Part shown: one piece after another, positions 17,941-31,200 of the stretch
How positions within the stretch are numbered: position 1 is the stretch's first letter
How the letters are laid out: each line of letters starts with the position of its first letter
DNA from: an uncultured Flavobacteriaceae bacterium
GTDB taxonomy: Bacteria > Bacteroidota > Bacteroidia > Flavobacteriales > Flavobacteriaceae
Assembly (NCBI GenBank): GCA_937929935.1
Contig: CALFUL010000018.1
Span: forward strand, 1 to 64,000
DNA: 64,000 bases
Reading direction: 5' to 3'
Made by a program: the position numbers and the translations under genes
Notes under the pieces: model-generated
Told to the model about the DNA's origin: nothing
Database searches by the model: none
The model's input: the letters and a program-made list of their open reading frames with translations, nothing else

Positions 17941-19022
17941 CGCACTTTAATTCGCTCTTCTATAATCTGTTTCATACTCACATCTTCATAGTTTCGCTTG
18001 ACAAAATCAAGGCTGAGTGCCATGATTTGACCCATGGTGGTGCACTTTTTGAAATTAGCATCAAGAATAAAACTATAAATTTCATGCCCTAACAATTTAA
18101 TATGTTGGTCTAAAGAAATAGTATCTTCTTTACAAATGTCTATTAACTCTTCAATGCGATCTTCAGAGCTAATTATTCTTTTCGCTACTATTGATCTTTC
18201 TTCAATTTTGTACTGATCAACTGAAGTTTTTTGAAGTTTTGAACGAACCAACTCAACCATTAAATAATTCTCTTTAAAAAATTGCGGGCGATACACCTTA
18301 AATTTTCCTTCAAAACATTGCTGGTCAAAATCAATAGCTCTTATTTTATACACCACGTGATCAAAATCATGCGTTGGTACAATCACATAATTATAAGAAC
18401 GCATATCGCCTAATAAGCGAATCATACATCTTTCATTGAATTTCACAAACTCTTTTGCCAGCTGTGCCTTTTCTGATTCAGAACATTTTGGCAGCATTTC
18501 TTTAATGAAAACATCGCCTGGTATACCCGCAATATGCTCCTCAATTAATGTGTCTTTATACACCAAAAAGTTAAGATTATATGGTGAAAGCATGTGCTCT
18601 AATTCTAAACCATACACCCTTGAGGCATCAGTTTTTTTGACGTAGAAATAGGTAAAATTATCATTTAAAATATTTCTAACTTTAATTCTAAAAGGCTTAG
18701 AATTACCAAAAGTACAGTAATCAACAGCATCAATATTCAAATATTCGAGTATGTGATTACTACCATCAGAATGTAAAATTGAGTACACTTTTTTTAAACT
18801 TTCATCGATTTCTATACGCTCAACGTCAGAGTAAAATACTCTAACCCATAAAGTATCTTCATCATTTGAGTCATAAACTACTACTGAACCAGCAAAACGT
18901 AAAAGGTCTTCATAGAAAATTGGAATCTCAATTTTTCTACTGTATTGGTCTAAATAGGCATCTAAACGATTACTAATTGAGTAGGCAGGTTTTTTCTTTG
19001 ACATTAATTTTTCATCTGACAT
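17937..19022 (-). CDS. Unrecognised conserved-looking protein with kinase-like motif order
   Basis: 361 residues, with no signal peptide or membrane segment. I do not recognise the family by name. The middle of the protein shows the order expected of a protein-kinase/APH-like fold: FYVKKTD (126-132, candidate beta-3 Lys), an acidic helix (LELEHM, 139-144), a hinge-like LIEEHIAGIPGD (159-170), a catalytic-loop-like LLGDMRSYNYVI (203-214) in which Asp206 and Asn211 keep the D-x4-N spacing, and AIDFDQQ (229-235) where a DFG-like metal-binding Asp is expected. Residues 1-120 and 240-361 are unassigned; the former look beta-rich and the latter helical. It converges on the NdpA-like gene with overlapping stop codons and is divergent from the giant secreted-protein gene. 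The kinase assignment is inference. Confidence 0.6.
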   Translation of the reverse strand: MSDEKLMSKKKPAYSISNRLDAYLDQYSRKIEIPIFYEDLLRFAGSVVVYDSNDEDTLWVRVFYSDVERIEIDESLKKVYSILHSDGSNHILEYLNIDAVDYCTFGNSKPFRIKVRNILNDNFTYFYVKKTDASRVYGLELEHMLSPYNLNFLVYKDTLIEEHIAGIPGDVFIKEMLPKCSESEKAQLAKEFVKFNERCMIRLLGDMRSYNYVIVPTHDFDHVVYKIRAIDFDQQCFEGKFKVYRPQFFKENYLMVELVRSKLQKTSVDQYKIEERSIVAKRIISSEDRIEELIDICKEDTISLDQHIKLLGHEIYSFILDANFKKCTTMGQIMALSLDFVKRNYEDVSMKQIIEERIKVR

Positions 19023-19259
19023 AAACCAATTTTTTGAGTGAAATAACGCTAAAATAATTCAATTTTATAAGAATTTACCTTCTAATAAAATCAAATAGAA
19101 TAGTCGGTTTTAAAGGCATTTAAAGATACTAATTTACATATTTCTAGCTGTTAGCCACAAGCCTAGGCACTTTTACAACATTATATTGGCAAATCACGGT
19201 CATTCCTCTTTTTTTGTTATTGCAGACCTTATATCTATCTGAAAAAAATAGTACTTGTT

Positions 19260-22200
19260 ATGACGAATAAGCTTATTTTATTTATACTTCTTCTCGGTAT
19301 CAATTTCACGGCACATGCCCAATTAAGTGATTTGCATTATTTACCACCGCTAAAACAAGGTTGGAACAATGATGGTATTCGAGATCAAGCTGTTTATCTT
19401 TCAACCCCCGAACCAACCAATTTTGATGTAGACGTTTACAGGGGCACCAGCACAATCCCCTTTGCTACATACTCCATATCAAATAATAACCCGGCAGTAG
19501 TACCATTAGCTGACGGCGATAATAACATAACGCTGGTAACAAACGCTAATACTGGTGTTGTTTTAAATAATAGTGGGTTACGTTTTATTGCTCCAAGTGG
19601 CAACCGATTTTATGTCAATTACCGTGGTAGTAGTGCTGCACAGTCAGCATCTTTAACCTCAAAAGGCCGTAAGGCTATGGGTACTAGATTCAAATGGGGT
19701 GGTGTACCCAACTTAGGCGGAAGGCATAGATCTAAATCTAATACCTTAGGTATTATGGCTACTGAAGATAATACCACTGTTATGCTATCAGATTATGATC
19801 CTGATTTAGAATTTAATGTGGGCGGTAATTATGCCGGAATCACAGCTGATTCGCACACCATTACCCTGAATGCTAATGAATCATTTGTTTTTGAAAATTA
19901 TATAGGAAACGCTAACCCGCCTTCAATTGCACAGCAACAGGGATGGATTGGAGCATCAATTGTGGCAGACAAAAATATTGTCATCAGTAATGGTGCTATG
20001 AATTACGGCAGACAAATTAACCAACCTAATCGTGATGCCGGTATTGACCAACCTGTACCTGTAGAGAATATTGGTAATGAATATGTTTTTGTTCGAGGAA
20101 ATGGCATGACTCAAAATGGTAATAGATGGAACGAATTTCCATTACTAATTGCTACAGCAGATAACACTGAGATTTATATTAATGATAACCCCAATAACAA
20201 CCCTGGTGCCGTACCTGATGCCGTAATTAATGACGGCGAATTTTATGAAGTAGATGGCCTAAGATATTCTAGTCAAACTGGTGGTGCCAATATGTATATT
20301 TATACAACAGAAGATGTGTATGCATATCAATGTATGGCAGGTCATCCTTCAAGAGTTTATACTCAAGGTTTGAATTTTGTAGCTCCTGTCAATTGTTTAT
20401 TGCCTGATACAATGAACAACATTCCGAACATTACAGATATGGCGGGTACCACACTATCAGGTGGTTTAACCATAATTGCAGCTACCACTACCCCTGAAGC
20501 AAATATTGTTGTTAGAGACGGCACAGGTATTGTTACCAAGCCAGCACCTCTATTTTTAACCGGATCTGCAGATTGGAAAACCTACTATGTACCCAATTTA
20601 ACAGGAAATGTTAGCGTACAATCAACCGGCCCCATGGCTGTAGGGTTTTTGGGCACCAATTCAGCCCGAGGCGTTGCCGGATATTTCTCTGGTTTTGATA
20701 CCGTACCTCAAGTTGAACTATTAATAGCAGGAACTTCCGGATGTTTTACGGGTTCTACAATTTATGAAGCTACAGGTACCTTTGATGCCTACCAATGGTA
20801 TCGCGGTGATGGTGATGATACTATAGAAGATCAATTATTAGTAGGTGAAAACCAACCCAGTATATCCCCAATAATAGCTGGCCTCTATTATGTAAAAGGC
20901 ATTAAAGGCCCTTGCGAATATCAATCTAGAACAATCAAAGCCTTATACTGCGCACCTGATATTGTTCTCAATAAAACTGTTGATAAATCAGAAATGATGG
21001 AAGGGGAAACAGCAACCTTTACCATTGAAGTAGAAAATTTAGGATTGGGTCCACTTACTAATTTAGATATTACTGATAACATTCCAGCTGGTTTAACCTA
21101 TGTTTCATCAAATCCATCAATAGGTACCTTTAACGGTAGCGTTTGGAATATAGGAACATTAGATGGCGGCGACATAGCATCAATAGAAATTGTTGTTCGC
21201 GCAGATGAAATTGACACCTTACCCTTGATTAGTGTTGTCAATACAGTTTTTAGTACACAAGATCAAGTTGAAGACCCCAAAACCTTAGATCAACCTTCAG
21301 CTCAAATAACCATACACAATGATTTTGATAATGATGGTATACAAGATAGTGTTGATTTAGACGATGATAATGATGGTATTTATGATACTGATGAATGTAC
21401 CAATTTAGACTTTAATATTGCCAATGGTAATTCATATTCAAGCAACTTAATAACGGTTTCGAATTATGCGATTCTAGATATTTATAGTATTGACAACTCG
21501 TTTAATTTGATTCTCAATGGCACTGATATAGCTGGAGAAATTCAATTTCAGCTTAACGCAGGGGGTAATTATACCAAATTCTTAGATGGTACGGGTTATG
21601 GCGAAGGCGGCAACCCAAATATATGGACTATAAGCGGTTCTCCGGGAAGCCCAATAATTAGAGTTATTGTAGATCAAATGGGTAATTTTCAGCTCTTTGG
21701 CACAAGAACATCTAACGGCATCCTAGAATTAATGACCTTGACAACTCCTGCGGCACCATTTAATTGGAATGCAACGGGTTCAAACAATGTAGTCATAAAT
21801 CAAAATGTAGTTGGTCCAACAAATATGACAGGTGCGTTATTAACGGCAGCCTGTGATACTGATTCTGATGGTTATCCTGACAGTTTAGATCTTGATAAAG
21901 ACAATGATGGCTGTACTGATGCCAATGATTTTTATAAAGATGATAATGCTGATGGCGGTGATGACGGCGAATACGGTACAGGCGTACCTGTTGTTGACCC
22001 TGTTGATGGTACAGTAAATGCAGCTTCCTATATCAGAGTAGTTGCACCCATTATTTTACTAGAAAATACTTCAGAAGATTTAGCGGGCACTGATATTAAT
22101 GGGCAACCCTTAAGTCTTGGCCAAACCTATAATTATGTATTGAGATTTCAAAATACTGGCGATGATGATGCCACCAATTATGCCATTAAAAACATATTAC

Positions 22201-25200
22201 CAGAAAATGTCAACCTTATTAATGTTGACTTTAATGGTATTCTAGGAGCTGCATATACTGAAGATGTTGCCAATCATACCCTAAATATTTCAATTCCTGA
22301 TTCATATGTTGAAATAGGCGACCCAGAATACACAATTACTATTACCGTTGAACTTAGTTTCAATTGTTCTGATTTTGTAAATGCATGTTCTTCTGAGTTA
22401 GAAAACCATGCCTATTCTAGCTATCAAGGTGTTATCAATAACAGAACCTTTGCTGATGAGAATAATACCAGTTCTATAACCGGTTGTCCTATTCCACCGC
22501 AGTTTCCAACCAACTCTATTAGTAGTGATTTATCGAGTTGTAATCAAGCAAGAACGGTTGAACTTTGTACTGCCGATGTATTATTAACTGCTGGTTCAGG
22601 TTTTACAGGCTATACGTGGTTCAAAGATGATGTTAATGGCAACCCTCAACCTTATTCTGATGGCGACCCTGATAGCAACCCTGCTACCTTATTGGTTGAT
22701 GATATTGGTGTTTTCACAGTAGAAAAAACTTCAGGTAGTTCATGCCCTGATTTAACTGAAATTGTTCGCGTTGAAAGAGCGGGTGCAACACAAACCAACC
22801 CTATTATTGAGTATTTCAATAATGTAAACAGCGACACCAACCCTAATAATGATTTACAAGGCGAAGTAGTTGAATGCGGTATTGATGGTACCATGTACCC
22901 AAAAATATTTTTATGTGGTTCTGCAGATGAAGCCTTAATTCAATTAGGTATTACGGATGCACAAAGTATCACATGGCAAAAATTAGATGAAACTAGTTGT
23001 TCAGCTAATGATGAAGATTGCCCAAATAGAAACTCACAATGTGACTGGGATGATGTAGCTACATCAAACAACTTTACCGCAACCGATAGCGGAGAATATA
23101 GAATACAAATAGTCTATGATGGTGGTTGTAACAGCACTTTTTACTTCAGCATATTTAAAAACGAAACAAATATTACAGCTACGCCTTCTGATATAATTTG
23201 TGATAGTCCAGGTATCATAAGAACTACAGATTTAGGATCAGGTTTTGGGTATCAATTAGTAAATGCTTTAACTAATACTATCGAAGTACGTTTTGAAGAT
23301 GGTAATGGCCCTAATTTTAACATCGCCACGAGCGGTACTTATTTTGTTCAGGCTACTCAATTAGACCCAAATACAAATTTACCAATCGCGGGAGCTTGTA
23401 TTTTTGAAACTGAAGATGTTGGTATAGCTGAGCGTGTATTTAGCGTTAACCCAAGTTCAACCGAACAAGATTGTAATACTATGGGAACCATAACGGTTCA
23501 AGCCTTAGGTGTAGAACCTAATTATAGTTATGAATTATATGTAGATGATGGTAGTGTTCTACCTATTGCAAGAGAATTAGCTACAACTAACGACACACAT
23601 ACTTTTAACAATCTTGTAGCTGGTAATTATATTGTAAGAACAACAACAGTAAATGGGTGTGAAGAATTTACCAACGTTCAAGTTGATGCAATTGATGAAT
23701 TAAAATTAGGAGCATTAACTACGGCAAATATAACTTGTAATCCAGGTACAGTTGCCTTAACTCCTCAAGACGGATTGCCAAGTCCTCAATATCAGATGGC
23801 TGTTTGGAGTGTTAATGGAACTGATTTATATACTGATGAGACATCAGTACCTCCTGGTGATTTTACAACTGTTTCTACGTTCACATTTGGGCATGCAAAT
23901 ACCTACGGAGCTGGCGACTATGAATTTATTGTTGCAGATGGCAATGGTTGTTTCGCAATATCAAATGAAGTAACTATTACTGATTTAGGTACCATTAATA
24001 TTACCGCTAGTGATACTGGCATTAATTGCGCTGACACAGCAACAGCAACTCTTAATATATCAGCTTCTGGTGGCTTAGCCCCATATCAATATAGTATCGA
24101 TGATGGTGCTAATTATCAACCTACGAGTTCGTTTACCAATTTAGCGGCTGGTATTTATACCATAACCGTTAGAGATGCTAGTGGTACTAGCAGTACTGCT
24201 TGTGTTGAAAGTATTGAACATGAAATTATCCAACCTTTCAGGTTAACAGCTGCGGCAGCTATCATAGAGGATAGTTCGTGTAATCTAGCAGGTGAGGCAG
24301 TAGTAAAAATATTGAACGCTCATGGTGGAACAGCACCTTATGAATATAGCTTTGATGGCGGATCCTCATTTGGCGCTTCAACAACTCAGAACCTTTTACC
24401 AGGCACCTATCAATTAGTGGTCAAAGATAGGAATGATTGTGAGTTACCTATTGAGATAACTGTTCCCAACACCCCTGCAACACCAAGCTTTACCCCTGAT
24501 GTTGTTTATGATTGTGACGGACTAGGAACCATTACCATGACCCCATCAAACACAACAGATTTTGAATATACCTATGCTTTAAATAGCACATTGAACACTC
24601 CTGATGATAGTAATATTTTTACAGCGGTTCCGAACGGAAGTCAAACCGTTACTATTAATTATTCAAGCAATTTGGCTCCAAATCAAAGTACTTTGATTTA
24701 TGAAGATTTTGGTCAAGGTTCGACAACACAAATTGCTGAAATAGGGCCTTCATATTGCTATGAACCTCAAGACTTAAGTACAACGGCTTGTAATTTAGGT
24801 CCTGCCGGTGTTTTAGTTACTGGTGAGTATGCCGTAACTAGTGTAGTAACTAATCCTGTTGCCTCTAGAAGAAGTCCTAATGACAGGTCAGGTTTGTCTG
24901 ATGGTAGATTTTTAGCTATCGATATAGCAGCTACCTCTCCCGCAAAAGGCATCCTTTGGCAACGAGATAATATAGAAGTTTTACCAAATCGTGAGATAAC
25001 AATAGCACTTTGGGCATTTAACCGATTAAAGGTAGGTAGTTTAGGAAACAATCCACAGCTTCTATTTGAATTAGTTAACGGGTCGGGAACTGTGATTGGA
25101 AGTTTTGTTTCTGCTCAAATTCCTAAAAGTATTGATGAAGATCATTGGGTTCCAGTTGAAGCAACGTTCAACCCAGGTGCCAATACAAACGTTAGTATTA

Positions 25201-28200
25201 TTTTACGAAGTAATTTAGATAGTAATAACGGTAACCTAATTGCGCTTGACGACATTTTAGCATATCAAGAAACAGAAACTTGTGATGATTCTGCAGATAT
25301 AACTGTAGTTGTTGAAGATAATCAAGAATTTTCTGCGAGTTTAGATAACGTCATTGAGCCTACCTGTTTTGGTGGAAATAATGGTGAAATAACTTTTGAA
25401 GTAGAAAATTTTGATGCCGCAACTGGTTTTCAATATTCAGTTGACGGAACAAATTGGACTACCTCAACAGTATCGCCAGTGACCACGTCATTGTCACTTG
25501 TTGCCGGCACCTACACAGTTCAGGTACAAAGAATAAATGACACAAATTGCGCCACTAGTTTTACGGCAACATTAAATCAACCTGATGCATTTGTTCTGTC
25601 ATTAGCGCAAACGGCAGATTACACTTGTTTCAATTCAGGAGGTACTTTAACGGCGACTGTTTCTGGCGGAACACCAGATTATGAATACCAACTTGAAGAT
25701 ACTTCAGGAAACCCAGTGGTAGCGTATCAAACCGAACCAGAATTCATAAATGTTGCAGACGGCACCTATTTGGTGCGTATTCGTGATAGAAATTATTGTA
25801 TATCGCTATCAACAACACCTGTCACTATTAGTCCACCTGAAAGTATTGCTTTTGATTTAACACCCACTGATTGCTATTCTGGTACAAACGACGGTTCAGT
25901 CTTGGTCAATGTAACTGATGGTAACGGAAATTACGAATTCAGAATAAATAATGGCACTGGTTGGAGCAGTTGGACCACCCCTACTCCAGCAACCGCAACT
26001 ACCTATACTTTTTCTGGACTTTCAAACGGAAATTATGATGTGCAAGTAAGAGATCAATTAGGTTGCCCAGTTACCCCAATTACAGAATCAACTACCATTA
26101 ACCCTCAATTGATTGCTAGTGTTGATGTAGATGCGCTTAGCGCATGTAGCGATGGTTTAATTACTGTGAACGCAGTTGGCGGAAACAACACCTTATTATA
26201 TGCCATAGTGCCAGCAAATACGAATCCGGCAGGTTTCTACACTGCTTCAAATACCTTAACTGTTACTGAGGCAATGGCAACTGCAAATCCTGCGGGATAT
26301 GATGTTTATGTACAAGACAACAATGGCACTCCAGGCCTTTGTATTTTTACAGAAGAAGATATTGTTTTAAACCCAGTACCTTCATTAACAGTGAATGCAA
26401 TACCCACTGACCCAGAGTGTTTTGATGGCCTAGGTAGTATTGATGTAACTGTTTCAGGTGGCACTGCACCTTATACGTACACACTGGTTGATTTAACACC
26501 AGCTGATGGTATTGATTATGGAAGAAGTAATGCAAACATCTTCTCAACAACCCAAACTTTTAATGGTATTGGTGTAGGCGACTATCAAATTTCAATAACA
26601 GATGAAAAAACATGTTCGGTTATTTCTTTAACCGTTAGCATCAACAATGCCATTGAAATTATGGCAGACATTGTACCCATTCTACCTCCAAACTGTGATG
26701 ACCCCTCGAATACCCCTGCTGATTTTGGATTCGAATTTGATAATGTTATTACACCCGGTGGTACTGTTGAATATAGTGACGACTGGGGCCAAACATGGCA
26801 AGCTTCAAATGAATTGAGAGGAAATATTTCAGGTACTGAAGTTTATCCTGCAATTCGAGTAACCCTCGCTAGTGGTACAATCTGTGAGAAAAATTATGAC
26901 AGATATATCATTCCTTTCCCACTTGATAATTTGAGTATTGATTTCTCAGCAATTATTATCGGATGTAATGATTTGCAAGTAACCGTTAGAGGTACGCAAG
27001 GAAATGATATTCCTGGTTATCAATATACTTATACTGATGATGAAGCCAACTTTAATACGTTTGCCAGTAACCCAGCAGTATGGACTGCCGTTACTCCTGC
27101 TGGAGTTTCTCATACCTTTCAGAATATAAATCCTACTACACCCCCTTATCCTGAAGTACCGTTACTTATACCCGGTAGAGAGTATAGATTTTATGTAAGG
27201 GATGCTTCAGGGTGTATTCGATTTAGTGAGCGTCAAGTAAATGATATTCCTGGAATTAATTTGCCTATTGAAATTACCACGGCGGTTACTCCGAGTTGTG
27301 ATAGTAGCGCCAATGGTAGTATTGTATTTAATTTAAATCCTACTACATCATATCCAAATATGAGATGGGAAATTTTTGAGTTGGGTAATAATACGCCTAT
27401 AGAAACCAGTGGTGGAAATGTTACGTATAATAACACTATTACAACTACGGTTCCACTTTCTGAAGGCGAATACTACATAGACGTCATTCAAATAGAGGCT
27501 GATAATGTTACTGAGGCGTGTAGAGGTGCCAGTGAAAATACCTACGTTCCTGAATTACCACCCTTGAATGCAACAGCGGTTTGGCAAAGAGACATATCTT
27601 GTAACCTGCCCGGTTTAATTTCTATTGATGGAATTTCAGGTGGTGGTGGAAGACCGTACACTTATGATGTCAGTGGGCCTTTAGGTTTTACAACATTAAC
27701 AGGTACAACAGACAACCCAGTTCAAATTCCTGTTAATTCTCCAGCAGGCGGTTACACGGTTACTTTATATGATCAGTATAGCTGCCCAAGGGTATTGAAT
27801 GCAGTAACCATGGCCTTAGCTCCTAACCCAACTTTGACAGTAACTAAAGATAATTGTGCTGCACCTTTATCGCTTCTAGCTACTGGCGCTTCGGCAGCTG
27901 GAAATCTGCGTTATGCTGTAGTGCCCACAGGAAATCCTGCACCAACTGCATACCTTGACAATGGTGGTTTATTTAATAATATTGCTCCAGGTTCATATGA
28001 TGTTTATGTTCAAGATGGAAATGGTTGTATTAACTCTCAAACTGCATTTGAAATAAATCCAATTTTATCAGCAAGTGCAACAGCTAATAAAGTACTTGAT
28101 TGTTCTACAACGCCTGATGCTGAAATTAGCATTGAAATAACTTCAGGTTCTGGAAATTATGAATATGAAATTCTAGATGACACAAATACAGTTGTACCCG

Positions 28201-31200
28201 GTTATGCCCAGCAAGCGGTGCCGAGTAATTCCTTTACAGCTTCGATTAGCTCAAGCGGTAATTATTTAGTCAAAATTTATGATACTTCAAGTAGCCCTAA
28301 TTGTGAAAGAGAGTTACCGGTTACTATTTCTGATCTTGTAACTCCAGAATTTACTTTTACACAGGTCAATGCAACTTGTTTTAATGATACCAATGGTTCA
28401 ATAACCCTTACGCAAGTAAGTTCAGGTGGGGCATTAACATATACCATGACACCAAATCCAGGTTCATTTGATTCAGCCACGAACACCTACAGCAACTTAC
28501 CAGCTGGTGTTTACAATATTACCGCTGAAGGTACTAATGGCTGTGTTTCAGCAGCTCCAGTTCAGGTAACCATCACAGAACCTAATGAAATTGCATTTGC
28601 TATACCTACGGTAACTGAATTTGGATGCGCTTCAGGGCAATCTGAAAATAATGCGACCATTACAATTAATACTTCAAGTATTGTTGAAGGTAGCGGCACC
28701 TACACCATTTTTGAATTTGAAGAGGTATCAAATCCTTTAGCGATTCAAAGAGGATCAGCATCCACTTACACTTTTAGTGATAAGGCAGGTGGTGATGTTA
28801 TTGTGCGTGTCTTTGATGATAAAGGTTGTCAGGCTGAACATACCGTAACTGTTAATCCTTTTAATGAATTACAATCAGCAAGTATAAATGTTGATTATCC
28901 TATTAATTGTAATGCTGATGAAAACATAAGCATTGATGTTACGGGTAGTCTTTCTACTTATGCTAGTAATTCTAGTGATTATGAATTTAGACAGCTTCCG
29001 AATACAACCTATCAAACATCTAACCTATTCCCTAATTTACCAATAGGCACTTACACTTTTGGTATTAGAAATACGGTTACTAATTGTGAGATCTTCATAA
29101 ATCATGAGGTTAGAGATCCAGATACGTTTGACTTTAATGTGAATATTTTATCAAATGTAATTTGCTACGGCGGTGACGGTAGTATTGAAATAGAATTTAC
29201 TGATCCATCTTATACAGGTACTTTCTCATACGTAATTTATGATACCAATGACACCCCTAATGACCGTACGGATGATACCCCTGAAAATTCTTCAAATTTA
29301 GTGCCTTTAGGTACAACTGCACCAATAGACTTGGCAGCGGGTAACTACTTAATGGAGGTGGTACAAGACGGACTTCCTTCATGTAGTAAACTTAGATTAT
29401 TTACTATTACCACCCCCAGTGATTTAATTAACGCAAATTATGTTACTGAAAATGTAGGATGTTCTGACGGCCAAGGCACTGCTTTGATTACGGTTGCTGG
29501 TGGTCAACCAAAGTATGAAATAACATTAACTAATACCTCAACTAATGTTACCTATAACTCTCCGGGGCAAGTAAACAGTCACTTATTTACAGGTCTTTTT
29601 GCTGGTATTTACACGGTTGAAATAACTGATGATTTAGGATGCACACGAACAAGTACAAATTTTGAATTAGAAGTACCTCCTTCTATTAGTGGTACTTTAG
29701 ATGTAGTTCAATTAGAATGTTACGGTGACACTAATGGTTCTGCGACCTATTTGCACAATCCAAGAACGGCAACTCCTGCATTGGTGCCTAATTACAGTTA
29801 TGTGCTAAATAAGTATAGTGATAACACTGAAACTACACTTATCGCTCAAACAGCACCACAGAATATGGCAACCTTTACAGATTTAAGTCCAGGTTTCTAT
29901 AAAATTGTGGTTAATGATGTGTACAACTGTTCTGATGAACAAAGTTTTGAAATTATTGAACCTAATGAAACGGTTGTGCAATTATCTAAATTAACTGAGT
30001 TCACGTGTCAAACTGATGCAACCTTAGAATTAACTGCCAGCGGAGGTGTTGCACCTTATGAATGGAGTATTGATGGTACTACATGGAACTCAATGAATCA
30101 AGTGAACGGCGCAGATACACATTTATTTTCCAATGTAACTGATGGTACGTATAGCTATTATGTAAGAGATGATTTTGATTGTATTTCAGTAGTTTCAAAC
30201 CCAGTAGTAATTAAGCCTATTATACCGCTAACACTCGCTATAGATCCAACTGAAGCAGTAATCAATTGTTATAATGAAAGCACTGGTGTAATAGTAGCAG
30301 AAGCTGACCATGGTCTTGGTAATTACCAATATGCGCTTTTTACTGATGATACTTTTAGCACTGTGGTAAGACCCTATCAAAGTTCAGGAACCTTTACTGA
30401 TTTATCGGCAGGCACCTACTATGTGCGCGTACAAAGTGGTGTTGATTGTTTTGTGTTTGAAGAGGTTATTATTGAGCAAGCTAATGAAATATTCATTACG
30501 CCTGTACCAACACATGTGTTGTGTTACGGTGATGACGTTGGTAGTATTTTGATAGAAGCAACAGGTGGTTCAGGTGAATTTCAATACGCTATTGAACCAA
30601 ATCTAAATCAGTTTGTTGACTATAATTCATTTGAAAACTTAACTGCAGGTTTTTATGACATTATTGTTCAAGATAAAAACAACGGTTGTCCTCAATTTTT
30701 AACCATTGAAATTGAAGAACCTACCGAAGAATTAAATTTTGAACTGACTTCGCTTCCTGAAATTTGTGCGGGTGATGCGCAAGGTTCTATTACAATAACC
30801 AATTTAGTAGGCGGAACCCCACCATACAGTACAGCCATCGATTCAGATGACGATGCTGATTTTGTTGAGGGTAGAACAACTTTCAATGATTTAGTGGCTG
30901 GTGATTACATCATTTACGTTAGAGATGCCAATGGCTGCCCTGATGAAGATATTATTAGAGTGCTTCCTGGAGTTAATTTAAATTTCACTCATGAAGTAAT
31001 TACAGAGTGTGCAGGAACGACTATCAGTAACCGTGTAGCATTTACCTTTGAAGATGAAACGGTAGAAAGCGGTGTCATGTATGCGCTAGATTCAGATGAT
31101 ATCAATGATGCACAAACAGAAATTGACTTTGAAAATATACTTCCTGGTGATCATTATATTACGCTTTTTTATCAAGGTTGTGAACCCAGAGCAGACTTTA

